Positions 25,086-34,119 of a stretch of DNA of 64,000 nt are shown one piece after another. Every line of letters starts with the position of its first letter. Position 1 is the first letter of the stretch. The notes beneath the pieces were generated by a model. That model was not told where the DNA came from. It saw only the letters and a program-made list of their open reading frames with translations, and searched no databases. This DNA is from Paenibacillus gyeongsangnamensis (GTDB lineage Bacteria > Bacillota > Bacilli > Paenibacillales > NBRC-103111): assembly GCF_027533625.1 (NCBI RefSeq), contig NZ_JAQAGZ010000013.1, positions 62,001 to 126,000 of the forward strand. The letters run 5' to 3'. A program made the translations under genes and the position numbers.

Positions 25086-25173
25086 TTGACAGGGCATTTT
25101 AACCGGTGGTAAAATACCAATCAGAGGTAATTTGAACATATGTTCAAAACAAACGTTCAAAACGTATGTTCAA
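25086..25173 (+). promoter_or_regulatory. Promoter and TetR-type operator of the TetR-HlyD-permease operon
   Basis: TTGACA (25086), 18-base spacer, TAAAAT (25110). Just downstream lies the perfect palindrome TTGAACATATGTTCAA (25132-25147), and GTTCAA half-sites recur at 25142, 25155 and 25168, exactly 13 bases apart. The position over the start of transcription suits repression by the TetR protein encoded next. Confidence 0.7.
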
Positions 25174-25233
25174 GCAAAGCCCGGGGAATCCGGCCTTACC
25201 GGTCCCCGTTAGAGGACGATCAAGGAGGCGCAT

Positions 25234-25842
25234 ATGAAAACGGACGCGGCCAAGGATAAAGATGTGAAGCTGAAAATATTGGATGCGGCGAAGAAGCTGT
25301 TTGCAAGGCAAGGGTTCGAAGGGACGACGGTGCGGCAAATCTGCGACGAAGCGGGCGTAGCGCTGGCGCTCGTATCCTACCACTTCGGAGGGAAGGAGAA
25401 CGTATTCTATGCGCTGTTCGAGACGTTCCAGCCGGACTTCCTGCATAAGGAATACGATCTCGGCGATCCGGCGGCAGCGCTGCGCGAATTCGTCGGCGAG
25501 TTCGTGGCATTCCGGCTCGCGGAGCCGGAGCTGATCAACATGCTGCAGCAGGAAATTATGATGCAGAGCCCGAGGCTCGAGAAGGTGCAGACCGTCGTCT
25601 TCTCACTGTGGAAGCAGCTGCGCCTGATTCTAGAGGCCGGCAAGCGGCTGGGCCAATTAGAGTATGGCTCGCTGCGGCATACGATGCATTTTGTAGTGGG
25701 GACGCTCGTGTTCTCGCGGAGCAGCTCGTTCCTCGATCCCGTCTTCGGGTCGGAGGGGGAAGTGGGAGGACAGGAAGAAGCGGCAAAAGTGGCGGAGTTT
25801 ACGATGCAGTTTATTTTCAACGGATTGAAGTGCAAGGCGTAG
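25234..25842 (+). CDS. TetR-family transcriptional regulator
   Basis: A TetR repressor with an N-terminal helix-turn-helix (ILDAAKKLFARQGFEGTTVRQI, then AGVALALVSYHFGGKENVFYALF). The 150-residue C-terminal half would bind a ligand; it does not point to one. AAGGAGG lies 5 bases before the ATG. The promoter region carries phased palindromic half-sites, so autorepression and control of the downstream HlyD/permease genes are likely. It starts a run of four closely spaced genes. Confidence 0.9.
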   Translation: MKTDAAKDKDVKLKILDAAKKLFARQGFEGTTVRQICDEAGVALALVSYHFGGKENVFYALFETFQPDFLHKEYDLGDPAAALREFVGEFVAFRLAEPELINMLQQEIMMQSPRLEKVQTVVFSLWKQLRLILEAGKRLGQLEYGSLRHTMHFVVGTLVFSRSSSFLDPVFGSEGEVGGQEEAAKVAEFTMQFIFNGLKCKA

Positions 25843-25873
25843 AGAGAGCGCGGGAGATAGGGGCTGGAGAAAG

Positions 25874-27079
25874 ATGAAAAAACAGTTGATTGCAGTGCTG
25901 GTGCTGGCGGCGGCGGTCGGCAGCGGGGGATGGATGCTGGCGGCGGACGGCAAGGACGCGGTGACGCTGGCGGCGGGGAATAAAGGAAGCATTCTGACGG
26001 CGGAGCAGGTCAATGTATCGTTCCAGGGCGTGGCGGGCAAAGTGATCGATCTGCCTGTCCGGGAGGAGCAGCCGGTGAAGAAGGGCGACGTGCTGATGAC
26101 GCTGGATCCGACGGATCTGGACCTGCAGCTGAAGAAAGCCCAGGCGGACATCGAAGTGACTTCGCTCAAAATCAAGCAGGCCGAAGACGCCGTGCAGGTG
26201 GCGCAAAGCAAGCTGGACAACGCCGTGAAGCAGGCGGAGCTCGGCTTGTCGCAGGCGGAGACGCAGGCGGCGCAGGTAGCGGAGGGCGCCCGGCAGGAGG
26301 ACATCCAGCGGCAAAAGCTGGCGGTGGCGGGAGCCGAGGAGGCTTATACGCACGCGCTGAAGCTGTACAATCAGCTGCTGAATACGGAAGAGACATATGA
26401 TAAGAACCCTTACTCGTACAAGGATCACCGAGACGCGGTGGAAAATGCCCGCAGTCAGGTGGCGGCGCTTCAGAACGCCAGAGACCAGCAGCAGGCGGCA
26501 CTGGACAAAATGCTGAGCGGCGCGACCGACAAGGAACGCAAGCAGGCCGCTCTGCAGACGGACCGGGCGGCGGCGGCGGTAGAGCAGCAGCAGCTCGCCC
26601 AAGGCGATATCGACAACCAGAAGATCGGGATCGATGCGCTGAACAAGCAGCTGGAGCAGCAAAACATTCTTCTGCAGTCTCTCCAGATCCAGAAGGATCG
26701 TCTGACGCTGCGGGCGCCCGCCGACGGCAAGGTCGCGAAGGTCATTCCGAAGGCGGGAGAGAACGTCGGCTCCGGCGCGCCGGTCATCGTGCTAGAAACC
26801 GGCAAGCTGTACTACGATCTGTACGTCGACGAACGCCAGGTAAGCAAGTTTAAGGTGAACGGCACGGTGCCGACGCATTTTGCCGCGCTGCCGGATCAGG
26901 TGGAGGGACGCATTCAATTCGTGACGGCTGCGCCGCAGTTCGCCGCGCTCCGGATGAGCCGGGAGAAGGGAACCGCCGATCTGAACACGTTCCAGATTCG
27001 GGTGTACGTCGATAAGACCGACAAGCTGCTGCCGGGAATGACTGCGGAGGTGCATGTCGATGAAGTCGCTGCTAAGTGA
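25874..27079 (+). CDS. HlyD-family membrane fusion / periplasmic adaptor protein
   Basis: An adaptor that links a membrane exporter to the outside. It has an N-terminal signal anchor (LIAVLVLAAAVGSGGWML), a split biotinyl-lipoyl domain (VIDLPVREEQPVKKGDVLMTLDPTDLDLQL and, after the coiled coil, LRAPADGKVAKVIPKAGENV), a long alpha-helical coiled coil of about 200 residues, and a C-terminal beta-barrel. The next gene overlaps its 3' end, so it is probably made with the ABC-2 permease. No ATPase gene lies between them, unlike the usual YbhGFSR-type arrangement. Confidence 0.85.
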   Translation: MKKQLIAVLVLAAAVGSGGWMLAADGKDAVTLAAGNKGSILTAEQVNVSFQGVAGKVIDLPVREEQPVKKGDVLMTLDPTDLDLQLKKAQADIEVTSLKIKQAEDAVQVAQSKLDNAVKQAELGLSQAETQAAQVAEGARQEDIQRQKLAVAGAEEAYTHALKLYNQLLNTEETYDKNPYSYKDHRDAVENARSQVAALQNARDQQQAALDKMLSGATDKERKQAALQTDRAAAAVEQQQLAQGDIDNQKIGIDALNKQLEQQNILLQSLQIQKDRLTLRAPADGKVAKVIPKAGENVGSGAPVIVLETGKLYYDLYVDERQVSKFKVNGTVPTHFAALPDQVEGRIQFVTAAPQFAALRMSREKGTADLNTFQIRVYVDKTDKLLPGMTAEVHVDEVAAK

Positions 27080-28217
27080 GCTGAAGGTGGCTTTATCCCC
27101 TAAGTTCGTGGGGGCGATCCTGATTGCCCCGCTGATTGTGGCGGCGCTGTTCGGGTACATGTTCCGCAGCGGGCAAATCAATGAGGCGCCCATCGCGGTA
27201 GTGGATGAGGACAACAGTCTGTACAGCCGCCAATTTATCGATAAAGTGAACGCGTCGCAGTACATGGACGTGAAAGCCGTGTTCAACGAGGCGGTTCCGC
27301 CGGAGACGCTGCTGGCCAACGAGAAATATATGGCGGTGCTGTATCTGCCCCGCGGGATGGAGCAAATGCGGTACCAGGGAAAGTCGATCAATATCGGTCT
27401 CATGATCGATAACTCGATGCCCTCGGCCATCGGCAACATCCGAAGCGGCATGCAGGAGCTGATCACGATCGAGAATACGTCGCTCTCGGTCGGCAAGCTG
27501 AAGGTGATGGGCATGAGCGACGAGGCGGCCATGGGCATTGCGGCGCCGCTCTCGCTCCAGCAGCGGCTCTTGTTCAACCCGACGTCGGATTTCATTGGGT
27601 TCATGGTCATCGGCTTCGTCAATGTCGTGGCGCTGGGGATTACGGCGATCGCCTCGGCTTCGATCGTGCCTCGGCTGCGAGTCGAAGGGCAGCTGCAGGA
27701 AGCGCTGCGCTCGCCGCTCGGGATGTGGCTGCGGGTCGTACCCTACGCCGTCATTTCGGCCTGCAGCCTGATGCTTGCCTTCGGCCTGCTGAAGCAGCTC
27801 GGCGGCCTGCGTTTTGCTGGAAGCCCGCTTGGCTTCGCCGTACCACTCCTGCTCTATACGCTGACCGTTACGCTGACCGGCATGGCGGTGGGCTGGACGG
27901 CGGTCGACCCTTCCAAGGTCGCACTGCGGACGTATGCGATCGTATACCCTTCGTTCATGCTGTCCGGCGTTCAGGTAACCACGATGATTTTCCCCGGGCC
28001 GATTCAAGCGGTTAGTCATGTGCTGCCGCTGACCTGGTTGTTCAAATTCATCCGCGGGATGGGGTTCCGCGGCGGCAGGCTGGAGGCATTTATGAGTGAA
28101 TTAGGCGTGTTCGTCCTCATGATCGGCGTGTTATCGCTGGCGGTGGGCGGACTCATGCTCTGGGAAAACCGCAGAGCTGCGGTTTCCAGTACGAAGATGG
28201 GAGAGATCACAGCATGA
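27060..28217 (+). CDS. ABC-2-type membrane permease (YhhJ/ABC2_membrane_3-like)
   Basis: An integral membrane export subunit. It has one N-terminal helix, an extracellular loop of about 140 residues (APIAVVDEDNSLYSRQF is typical of the family), then five or six helices including the FIGFMVIGFVNVVALGITAIA segment and the FMLSGVQVTTMIFP signature. ATG 27060 is preferred because GGAGGT lies 8 bases upstream; ATG 27054 is only 2 bases from it. It overlaps hlyD by 20 bases and the next gene by 4. No ATP-binding subunit is encoded anywhere in this operon, so energy must come from an ATPase elsewhere or the protein works differently. Confidence 0.82.
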   Translation: MKSLLSELKVALSPKFVGAILIAPLIVAALFGYMFRSGQINEAPIAVVDEDNSLYSRQFIDKVNASQYMDVKAVFNEAVPPETLLANEKYMAVLYLPRGMEQMRYQGKSINIGLMIDNSMPSAIGNIRSGMQELITIENTSLSVGKLKVMGMSDEAAMGIAAPLSLQQRLLFNPTSDFIGFMVIGFVNVVALGITAIASASIVPRLRVEGQLQEALRSPLGMWLRVVPYAVISACSLMLAFGLLKQLGGLRFAGSPLGFAVPLLLYTLTVTLTGMAVGWTAVDPSKVALRTYAIVYPSFMLSGVQVTTMIFPGPIQAVSHVLPLTWLFKFIRGMGFRGGRLEAFMSELGVFVLMIGVLSLAVGGLMLWENRRAAVSSTKMGEITA

Positions 28218-30037
28218 AGAGAAACCGGAGAACACATAACAACGGGCTGCCATGGGGGAGAGCGGCGCTGGCAGCAGCCTTGACCGCCTCGCTGCTCGCA
28301 GCCGTACCGGCGCCGGGCATCGTCCGCGCAGCCGGTGCGGCGGATTCCGCCGTATTGAAGCCGGCGCCCGCGGAGTCGTATGCGCTGAACGATAAGCTTA
28401 AAGTACAGGTGAAGAGCCTCTTGAACGAAACCACTAGCGAGGGTACGCGGATCGGAGCCGTCGTCCGGCTGACAAGCGGCGACAAGAAAACGGTCAAGAT
28501 TCCGGATCTGGAGCTCCGCGCGCGTCTGGCGGACGGGCAGGAGGTTACGCTGCAGGCCAGCGTGCTGAACGCGCATGCGATTCGCCCGAATACGGCGGAG
28601 GAGCTGAACTACTACGTCTCGCTGGACGGCGCGGACCGGGTGGAATTGACCGACCTCGTCTGGTACAGCGTGGATTGGTACAGCTATCCGAAGCAGGAGA
28701 CGGTGCAGCTGTCCGTACCGGTAGCGGGACTAAGCTGGAACGGGCCGCTGTCGGGCCTGGCGGATTCCGCGGCCGTCAAGTCGTGGGGCGACAGCTTCGT
28801 GCTGCCGGCGGTCGTCGATTCCCCGATCGTCTACACCTCGGTTTCCGCGAGCAGGGACAACACGGCTCAAGGGCCCGTAACGACGGTAAAGCTGCTCGCC
28901 GAGAATCCGTCGGATTCGAAGGAAACGCTGCCGGAGCTCGCGGTCGACGGGAAGGCCGAGAACGCCAAAGAGACGGAGAAGAAGGTCTATCCCGGCAAAA
29001 GGGTGGAAGCCGGGCCGATCGTGCTGGAGCCGAAGGAGAAAAAATATATCCAGTACGCGATTCCTACTGATAAAGATACCGTGCTGACGGCATTCAACGT
29101 GCTTAGTCCCGAATCGTTCCGCCAGCTGGACGCCAAAGGCCAGCTGACCGTCATTCCTTATGCGGTCGGAAGGTTCCAGGTGAAGCTGGCCGGAGCCTCT
29201 GGAGCGGCCGCCGAATATGCCGCCGCTCCGGAAGCGGAACCGGGTACGCCGCTTGCGTTCGACGGCATGTCGGACGCCATCGACCCGAGTCTTACGGTAT
29301 CGCTTGCGGAGCTGCACCGTCATGAGAACGAGGGGGAAGGCTTCAAGACGGTCATCGCCAAGCTGAAGCTGACGAACGGCGGAGACCAGCCGGTGCCGAT
29401 CCCCGCGCTCCAGCTGAAGCTGCTGACCGCGAGCGGACTTCAATATAACGGTACGCGCCAGAATCAGACGGCGTCCGAGATCATGCCTCAAACCTCCTAT
29501 GTGGTCAGCTATGCGTTCAATATGCCGAAGGAAGCCAAGGATGAGAGAGTGGTACTCAAGTTCGCCGAGCCGAAAACGGCGTCGGGCGCTCCGGGCAGCC
29601 CGATCGGAGCTTACAAGATGGCCTTCCAGGAAACGGCGCCGAACGATCAGAATATGACGTTCTATCCGTTCGCCGTGAAGCTGAACAGCTGGAGCATGAT
29701 GGCCCGCTCCATCCTGCCGTCGGCGCTGGCTCCAGGACCGGTAACCTACACGTACCGTCTCCGTCTGTCGATGGACATCGTGCGCGACGATTCGGTCATT
29801 GTCGACCAGAATTTCTCCAAGATGCACATCGAGCTGGTCGACCAGGCCGGTAAAATGATCGGCTACAAGGACCTGCCGTTCACCGGGGTCAACCGGCTCA
29901 TCAGCGGCACGCAGTACATTCAGTTCGATAACCTGCGCACCGATGAGCAGGAATATCCGCTAACGATCAATATATACGAAACGATCGCAACGTCTAACGG
30001 CGATGCGAAGCGTTTGGTCGGCGTGCTTCAGCAGTAA
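28214..30037 (+). CDS. Exported protein of unknown function, 607 aa
   Basis: I do not recognise a named family. The N-terminus has a basic stretch and a cleavable signal peptide ending near AGAADSA. The mature protein is predicted all-beta, with a recurring pattern in which a segment on regulated terms (VKSLLNETTSEGTRIGAVVRL, later LHRHENEGEGFKTVIAKLKL) opens each of two or three Ig-like modules of about 150 residues. No catalytic motif or sorting signal is visible. It overlaps the permease gene by an ATGA junction, so it is part of the TetR-controlled operon and may be its exported substrate or an extracellular partner. Confidence 0.75.
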   Translation: MKRNRRTHNNGLPWGRAALAAALTASLLAAVPAPGIVRAAGAADSAVLKPAPAESYALNDKLKVQVKSLLNETTSEGTRIGAVVRLTSGDKKTVKIPDLELRARLADGQEVTLQASVLNAHAIRPNTAEELNYYVSLDGADRVELTDLVWYSVDWYSYPKQETVQLSVPVAGLSWNGPLSGLADSAAVKSWGDSFVLPAVVDSPIVYTSVSASRDNTAQGPVTTVKLLAENPSDSKETLPELAVDGKAENAKETEKKVYPGKRVEAGPIVLEPKEKKYIQYAIPTDKDTVLTAFNVLSPESFRQLDAKGQLTVIPYAVGRFQVKLAGASGAAAEYAAAPEAEPGTPLAFDGMSDAIDPSLTVSLAELHRHENEGEGFKTVIAKLKLTNGGDQPVPIPALQLKLLTASGLQYNGTRQNQTASEIMPQTSYVVSYAFNMPKEAKDERVVLKFAEPKTASGAPGSPIGAYKMAFQETAPNDQNMTFYPFAVKLNSWSMMARSILPSALAPGPVTYTYRLRLSMDIVRDDSVIVDQNFSKMHIELVDQAGKMIGYKDLPFTGVNRLISGTQYIQFDNLRTDEQEYPLTINIYETIATSNGDAKRLVGVLQQ

Positions 30038-30047
30038 GCCGAAGAAA

Positions 30048-30087
30048 CGAAGATCCCGCAGCTCGGTCTTGAGCGGCGGGATCTTCG
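30048..30087. terminator. Shared hairpin between convergent operons
   Basis: CGAAGATCCCGC / GCGGGATCTTCG stem with a 16-nt loop. On the minus strand it is followed by TTTCTTC, so it best suits fabF, but both convergent units may use it. Confidence 0.55.
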
Positions 30088-30104
30088 TACGTTGAAGGCT
30101 TTAT

Positions 30105-31343
30105 TTAAGGTGTGTAACGCTTCAATACGATGACCGCATTATGTCCTCCGAAGCCGAAGGAATTCGACAGGCCGACGGTCAGCTGTGCACGGCGCGCTAT
30201 ATTCGGCACGTAGTCCAGGTCGCAGTCGGGATCGGACCGCTCTTGGTTAATTGTCGGAGGAATGAGGCCCTCCTGCAGGCTTTTCGCCAAGGCGATCGCT
30301 TCCACGCCGCCCGCTGCGCCAAGCATATGGCCGGTCATCGATTTATTCGCGGTCACGGGAACGCGGTACGCGTGTTCTCCGAACAGCTTCTTGATTGCCA
30401 GCATCTCGGAGCGGTCCCCGAGCTCCGTGCTGGTCGCATGGGCGCTGATGACATCGACGTCCTCCGGCCGTACGCCGGCCTCCCGCAGCGCAGCCCGCAT
30501 CGCTTGATAAGCCCCGATGCCCTCAGGGTGCGTCGCAACCATATGATAAGCGTCCGAGCTGGCTCCGTAACCGATAACCTCCGCATAGATGCGGGCATTC
30601 CTTTTCAGCGCGTGGGAGAGCGACTCCAGCACCACAATCCCGGCGCCCTCGGCCATCACGAAGCCGTCTCTGTCCGCGTCGAACGGCCGGCTTGCGCGCT
30701 CCGGCGCATCGTTGCGTTTGGATAACGCTGTCGCATTGCCGAAGCTGGCAAGCGAAATGTCCGTAATGGCGGCCTCCGCCCCGCCCGCGAAGATCACGTC
30801 GGCGCCGCCCGACCGGATGCAGCGGAAAGCTTCCCCAATGGCGGTATTGCCTATGGAGCAAGCCGTCACCGGTGAAAGAGACGGACCTAGCGCGCCAAGC
30901 CGTATGCTGATGGCTGCCGCCGCCATATTCGAGATCATCATGGGCACGAGCGTCGGGCTGACCCGTTCGGGGCCCCGTTCCAGCAGCACTTGATGCTGGT
31001 CCAGCAGCGTTTGGATCCCGCCGATGCCGGAGCCTACATACACGCCTACGCGCTCAAGATCCTCGCTCCCCAGTTGCAGCCCCGAATCGGAGAGCGCTTG
31101 ATCCGCCGCCGCTGCGGCAAACTGGCAGAACCGGTCCATGCGCCGGGCTTCCTTGCGGCCGAAGTAACCGTCGGCGTCGAAATCGCGCACGATTCCCGCG
31201 ATCTTCGTCTTATGTCGGGATGTATCGAACGTGTCAATGAAGGAGATGCCCGATTCGCCTCGGGTTAACCGAGTCCAGAAGGCTTCCGTATCGTTGCCTA
31301 GCGGTGAAATAACGCCCATACCGGTAATCACAATTCGTTCCAT
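30105..31343 (-). CDS. fabF: Beta-ketoacyl-ACP synthase II
   Basis: FabF condenses malonyl-ACP with acyl-ACP to elongate fatty acids. The nucleophile is in TACSIGNTAIGEA (near residue 163); the two catalytic histidines are in SAHATSTELGD and KSMTGHMLGAAGG. Length (412 aa) is standard. CSIGN replaces the more usual CATGT-type sequence after the cysteine. It is alone, without acpP or other fab genes, so it is probably a second FabF paralogue. GAGGAGG lies 10 bases before the ATG. It is divergent from a MmyB-like regulator with a 14-bp palindrome between them. Confidence 0.9.
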   Translation of the reverse strand: MERIVITGMGVISPLGNDTEAFWTRLTRGESGISFIDTFDTSRHKTKIAGIVRDFDADGYFGRKEARRMDRFCQFAAAAADQALSDSGLQLGSEDLERVGVYVGSGIGGIQTLLDQHQVLLERGPERVSPTLVPMMISNMAAAAISIRLGALGPSLSPVTACSIGNTAIGEAFRCIRSGGADVIFAGGAEAAITDISLASFGNATALSKRNDAPERASRPFDADRDGFVMAEGAGIVVLESLSHALKRNARIYAEVIGYGASSDAYHMVATHPEGIGAYQAMRAALREAGVRPEDVDVISAHATSTELGDRSEMLAIKKLFGEHAYRVPVTANKSMTGHMLGAAGGVEAIALAKSLQEGLIPPTINQERSDPDCDLDYVPNIARRAQLTVGLSNSFGFGGHNAVIVLKRYTP

Positions 31344-31417
31344 CTCGGGAACGCCTCCTCTGTTTCGGATCTATATAAGAATTTTGTCACTTATGTTATC
31401 CTATTACAAGTTACAGT

Positions 31418-31431
31418 TTATACTAGTATAA
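31418..31431. promoter_or_regulatory. Perfect palindrome in the fabF / MmyB-like divergent region
   Basis: TTATACTAGTATAA, a perfect 14-bp palindrome containing a TATACT-like -10 on each strand. Its central place between divergent promoters makes it the best operator candidate for the regulator encoded at 31467. Confidence 0.6.
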
Positions 31432-31466
31432 GGAATACCTTGATAACGAAGCACGAGGTGAAAGCC

Positions 31467-32333
31467 ATGAATCATCAAGCGAGATTGCAGGCCTTGTCCG
31501 CCTTTTTAAAAGCCCGCCGGGCGAAAATCCTTCCCCAGTCCGTCGGACTTCCTGCGGGAACGCGCCGAAGAACTCCCGGGTTAAGACGGGAGGAGGTCGC
31601 CCAGCTGGCCGGCGTCAGTTCGACATGGTATACGTGGCTGGAGCAAGGAAGAGACATTAAGGTATCGGCATCGGTGCTGGATTGCGTAGCTTCCGCTCTG
31701 CAGCTGAACATCGACGAACGGAAGTATCTGTTTTCCTTGGCGATCGAGACCGGATCGGGGGCCAGTCCGTTAAGGGAAGAGCTTCCCGAGATCAGCCCGT
31801 CGTTGCGGACCATTTTGCAGGAGCTGAGGGCTTGTCCTACCATCATTTCGGACCGGCGTTGCCGGATTGTCGGGTGGAATCAGGCCGCTTCCCATGTCTT
31901 CTTGAATTTCGACGAGATACCGGAGGAGCAGCGGAACATGATCCGATTGTTATTTACTCGCAAAGAGCTGCAACGACTGGCGGTCAACTGGGAGCATTTC
32001 GCCAGCGGCTTCCTTGCTATCTTCCGCGCTTATTACGGACAATACGTTGAGGATGAGTGGTACGAGCGTTTCCTGGAGGAGATGAAGGCGGCGCATCCGG
32101 ATTTCCACCGGCTGTGGGAGGAGAGCAAGGTCAGCTCCGCCCCGGAGGTGCTCATCGAATTCCGTCATGCGAAGGCAGGCAAAATGCTGTTCCAGCTGAC
32201 CTCCCTGCAGGTTCAGGGCAACACGGATTTACGCTGCAGCATCTACACGCCGGCTCCGGATTCTTCTACCGAGCACAAGCTGCGGCAATTGATGGAGCAG
32301 CGGGCCCATGAAGGGAAGCCGGAAGAACCCTAA
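31467..32333 (+). CDS. MmyB-like (MltR) XRE-type transcriptional regulator
   Basis: A DNA-binding regulator with an N-terminal helix-turn-helix (RRTPGLRREEVAQLAGVS, then STWYTWLEQGRDIKVS) and a C-terminal MmyB-like ligand-binding domain of PAS fold (RRCRIVGWNQAASHVFLNF through the FHRLWEESKV helix). The RRTPGLRREEVA sequence is the family signature. ATG 31467 is chosen because GAGGTG lies 6 bases upstream. A crystallised family member was reported with a fatty-acid-like ligand in this domain; that, with the divergent fabF, makes fatty-acid-responsive control of fabF a reasonable inference. Confidence 0.85.
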   Translation: MNHQARLQALSAFLKARRAKILPQSVGLPAGTRRRTPGLRREEVAQLAGVSSTWYTWLEQGRDIKVSASVLDCVASALQLNIDERKYLFSLAIETGSGASPLREELPEISPSLRTILQELRACPTIISDRRCRIVGWNQAASHVFLNFDEIPEEQRNMIRLLFTRKELQRLAVNWEHFASGFLAIFRAYYGQYVEDEWYERFLEEMKAAHPDFHRLWEESKVSSAPEVLIEFRHAKAGKMLFQLTSLQVQGNTDLRCSIYTPAPDSSTEHKLRQLMEQRAHEGKPEEP

Positions 32334-32361
32334 GCTTCACTGAAGGAGTTAAGCAGCCTGG

Positions 32362-32389
32362 AGCCGGGAACGGTACCCGGCTGCTTTTT
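32362..32389 (+). terminator. Terminator after the MmyB-like regulator
   Basis: AGCCGGG / CCCGGCT stem followed by GCTTTTTG; an outer AGCAGCC / GGCTGCT pairing is possible too. Confidence 0.8.
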
Positions 32390-32394
32390 GCTTG

Positions 32395-32479
32395 GTTGAT
32401 AAGAATTTATGAGTTTTTCGTAACTTATAGCTTCGCATCAACCTTGGTAAATAAGGACGGCGTAGCCGTTTATCCTGGG
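32395..32479 (+). repeat. Dispersed two-hairpin element, copy 3 (internally deleted)
   Basis: Same 5' hairpin and 3' end as the other copies, but about 20 bases of hairpin 2 (the ACGCGCTGGTCC segment) are missing. It starts six bases after the TTTTT of a terminator. Confidence 0.88.
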
Positions 32480-32627
32480 CAGGCTTGTTTGAAGAGGCTG
32501 GAAATCGGTTAATGATTCATCCCCGCTTTGGAATACTATGGACAGGCGGGATGAGAATGGGCTCAACCTTTTGCCGCCCGGGTACGTCTAATGAAGTAAA
32601 CGCAGCAAAGAAAGGGGAAAGAGCAGC

Positions 32628-33956
32628 ATGCAATGGAATGGAAAAGCATCCGCCGGGAAGCGTTACGGTTTCTTGGCTTCCGTGCTATACAGCGTGTTGA
32701 TGTTGGCAGCATGCGGTACGTCGGCTACGCAGCAGGCAGGTGCTCCGCCCTCCGGATCGCCCGCAGGAGCCCCTCCGGCTGCGGTCAGCCCGGCTCCGGG
32801 AGATGGGCAGGCCGGTCAGGATGCAGGCAAGCCGGGAGCGCCGGCGGCAGGACAAGCGCCCGAATCCGACAAGGCGAAGTCTTCGGTAGGTACGGCGGAG
32901 ACGCCGGCCGCAGAGCCGACAAGGCTGGCGGACATGAGCTTTATATTGGTGAAGCAGGGGTGGACGGTAGAAGAAACGGCGAAGGGCTCTATTGTGTGGA
33001 AAACGACGGACGGCGGAGATGCGTGGAGCAAGGCATCGGTTCAGGACTGGCTCATCCGCGGAATCGGATTCGCGGACGCGCAGCAGGGCTGGTCCGTCGG
33101 GAAAAGCGATTGCAAGGAAATGCAAGGGCAGCGTCTATGCTCCAGACTCCGGATTGCCTATACGAAGGACGGCGGCGGGAATTGGAGCACGCAGCTGGAG
33201 CAAAAGGTGAAGGAAATTTCATTGTATACCGAGGACCGCGTATTCGCCGTAAACCCAAGCCAGGCTTATGCCATTGCCGTAGAACGGATGTTCATGACGG
33301 GCGACGGAGGACGCCACTGGAATGAGCTGAACTTTCACATCGGTCCGTTTCTTCCGGAGCAGGCTTCGTTCGATAAGGACGGGAAGCATGGCTGGGTCAT
33401 GGGAAGAGCGGGCAAAGGCTGTAAGCCGGACCAGCAGGAAGCCGGGCAGAGCTGCGCCATTGCCGTCGTGAAGACGTCGGATGGGGGAGCGCATTGGAAG
33501 CTGCAGTGGTCGCCGCAGGATTCGACGGGTCAACGCACCGTAGGTATTTCCTTCATTAATCCGAGCAAGGGCTGGATGATGATTCTGAATATGGAGAATT
33601 TGCAGTCCAGCCTGTACGGAACGACCGATGGCGGCACCCAATGGACGAAGCTGTCGGAGATGCGGGGAGGCCGGCCTTATACGCGAGGCCTGCAGTTCGT
33701 ATCGGAGACGACCGGCTTCGTGCCGCTGAGCGCGGGAGCGGGACCGATCGGCGGTGGGCTTGCCGTAACCAGGGACGGCGGGAAAACCTTCGAGCGTGAG
33801 GTGCCGCAAGGCAAGGAGTGGAGCTTTGAGCAGCTGCAATTTTTTAACGAGCGGGAGGGTTGGGTGCGGGTCAGCGATCCGTCCAAAGGCGATTATCTCG
33901 TGTATACGGCCGACGCGGGGAAACAATGGAAAACCAGCGTGCCTGCGGTTAAATAA
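32628..33956 (+). CDS. Asp-box (YCF48/BNR-like) beta-propeller lipoprotein
   Basis: A surface lipoprotein with lipobox LMLAAC. A Pro/Ala/Gly-rich linker of about 75 residues follows. The main domain has seven Asp-box-type repeats: TTDGGDAW, TKDGGGNW, TGDGGRHW, TSDGGAHW, TTDGGTQW, TRDGGKTF and TADAGKQW. Seven such repeats fit a seven-bladed propeller resembling YCF48 or sialidase-like folds. No sialidase arginine triad was identified, so I do not call an enzyme. Cysteine pairs (SDCKEM / RLCSRL and GCKPDQ / SCAIA) may form disulfides. AAGGGGA precedes the ATG, and a terminator follows. Confidence 0.8.
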   Translation: MQWNGKASAGKRYGFLASVLYSVLMLAACGTSATQQAGAPPSGSPAGAPPAAVSPAPGDGQAGQDAGKPGAPAAGQAPESDKAKSSVGTAETPAAEPTRLADMSFILVKQGWTVEETAKGSIVWKTTDGGDAWSKASVQDWLIRGIGFADAQQGWSVGKSDCKEMQGQRLCSRLRIAYTKDGGGNWSTQLEQKVKEISLYTEDRVFAVNPSQAYAIAVERMFMTGDGGRHWNELNFHIGPFLPEQASFDKDGKHGWVMGRAGKGCKPDQQEAGQSCAIAVVKTSDGGAHWKLQWSPQDSTGQRTVGISFINPSKGWMMILNMENLQSSLYGTTDGGTQWTKLSEMRGGRPYTRGLQFVSETTGFVPLSAGAGPIGGGLAVTRDGGKTFEREVPQGKEWSFEQLQFFNEREGWVRVSDPSKGDYLVYTADAGKQWKTSVPAVK

Positions 33957-33972
33957 CGGAAGCTTACGATGG

Positions 33973-33998
33973 AGCCTGTCTGAGTGCAGGCTTTTTTT
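33973..33998 (+). terminator. Terminator after the propeller lipoprotein
   Basis: AGCCTG / CAGGCT stem followed by seven T. Confidence 0.85.
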
Positions 33999-34119
33999 CA
34001 TGAGGTGACCAGGATGCGGACAGTGAATCTTTTCAGGGATTGGGCCTATTCTGACGATTTCTTCCATCCCCGGCTTATGGTAGACTAAGGAAAAGTCAGG
34101 ATGGATGTGATGGGATGGG

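Noticed and set aside
32395..32479. Insertion sequence
   Set aside because: The four dispersed copies have no transposase and no clear target duplications; they are listed as repeats only.
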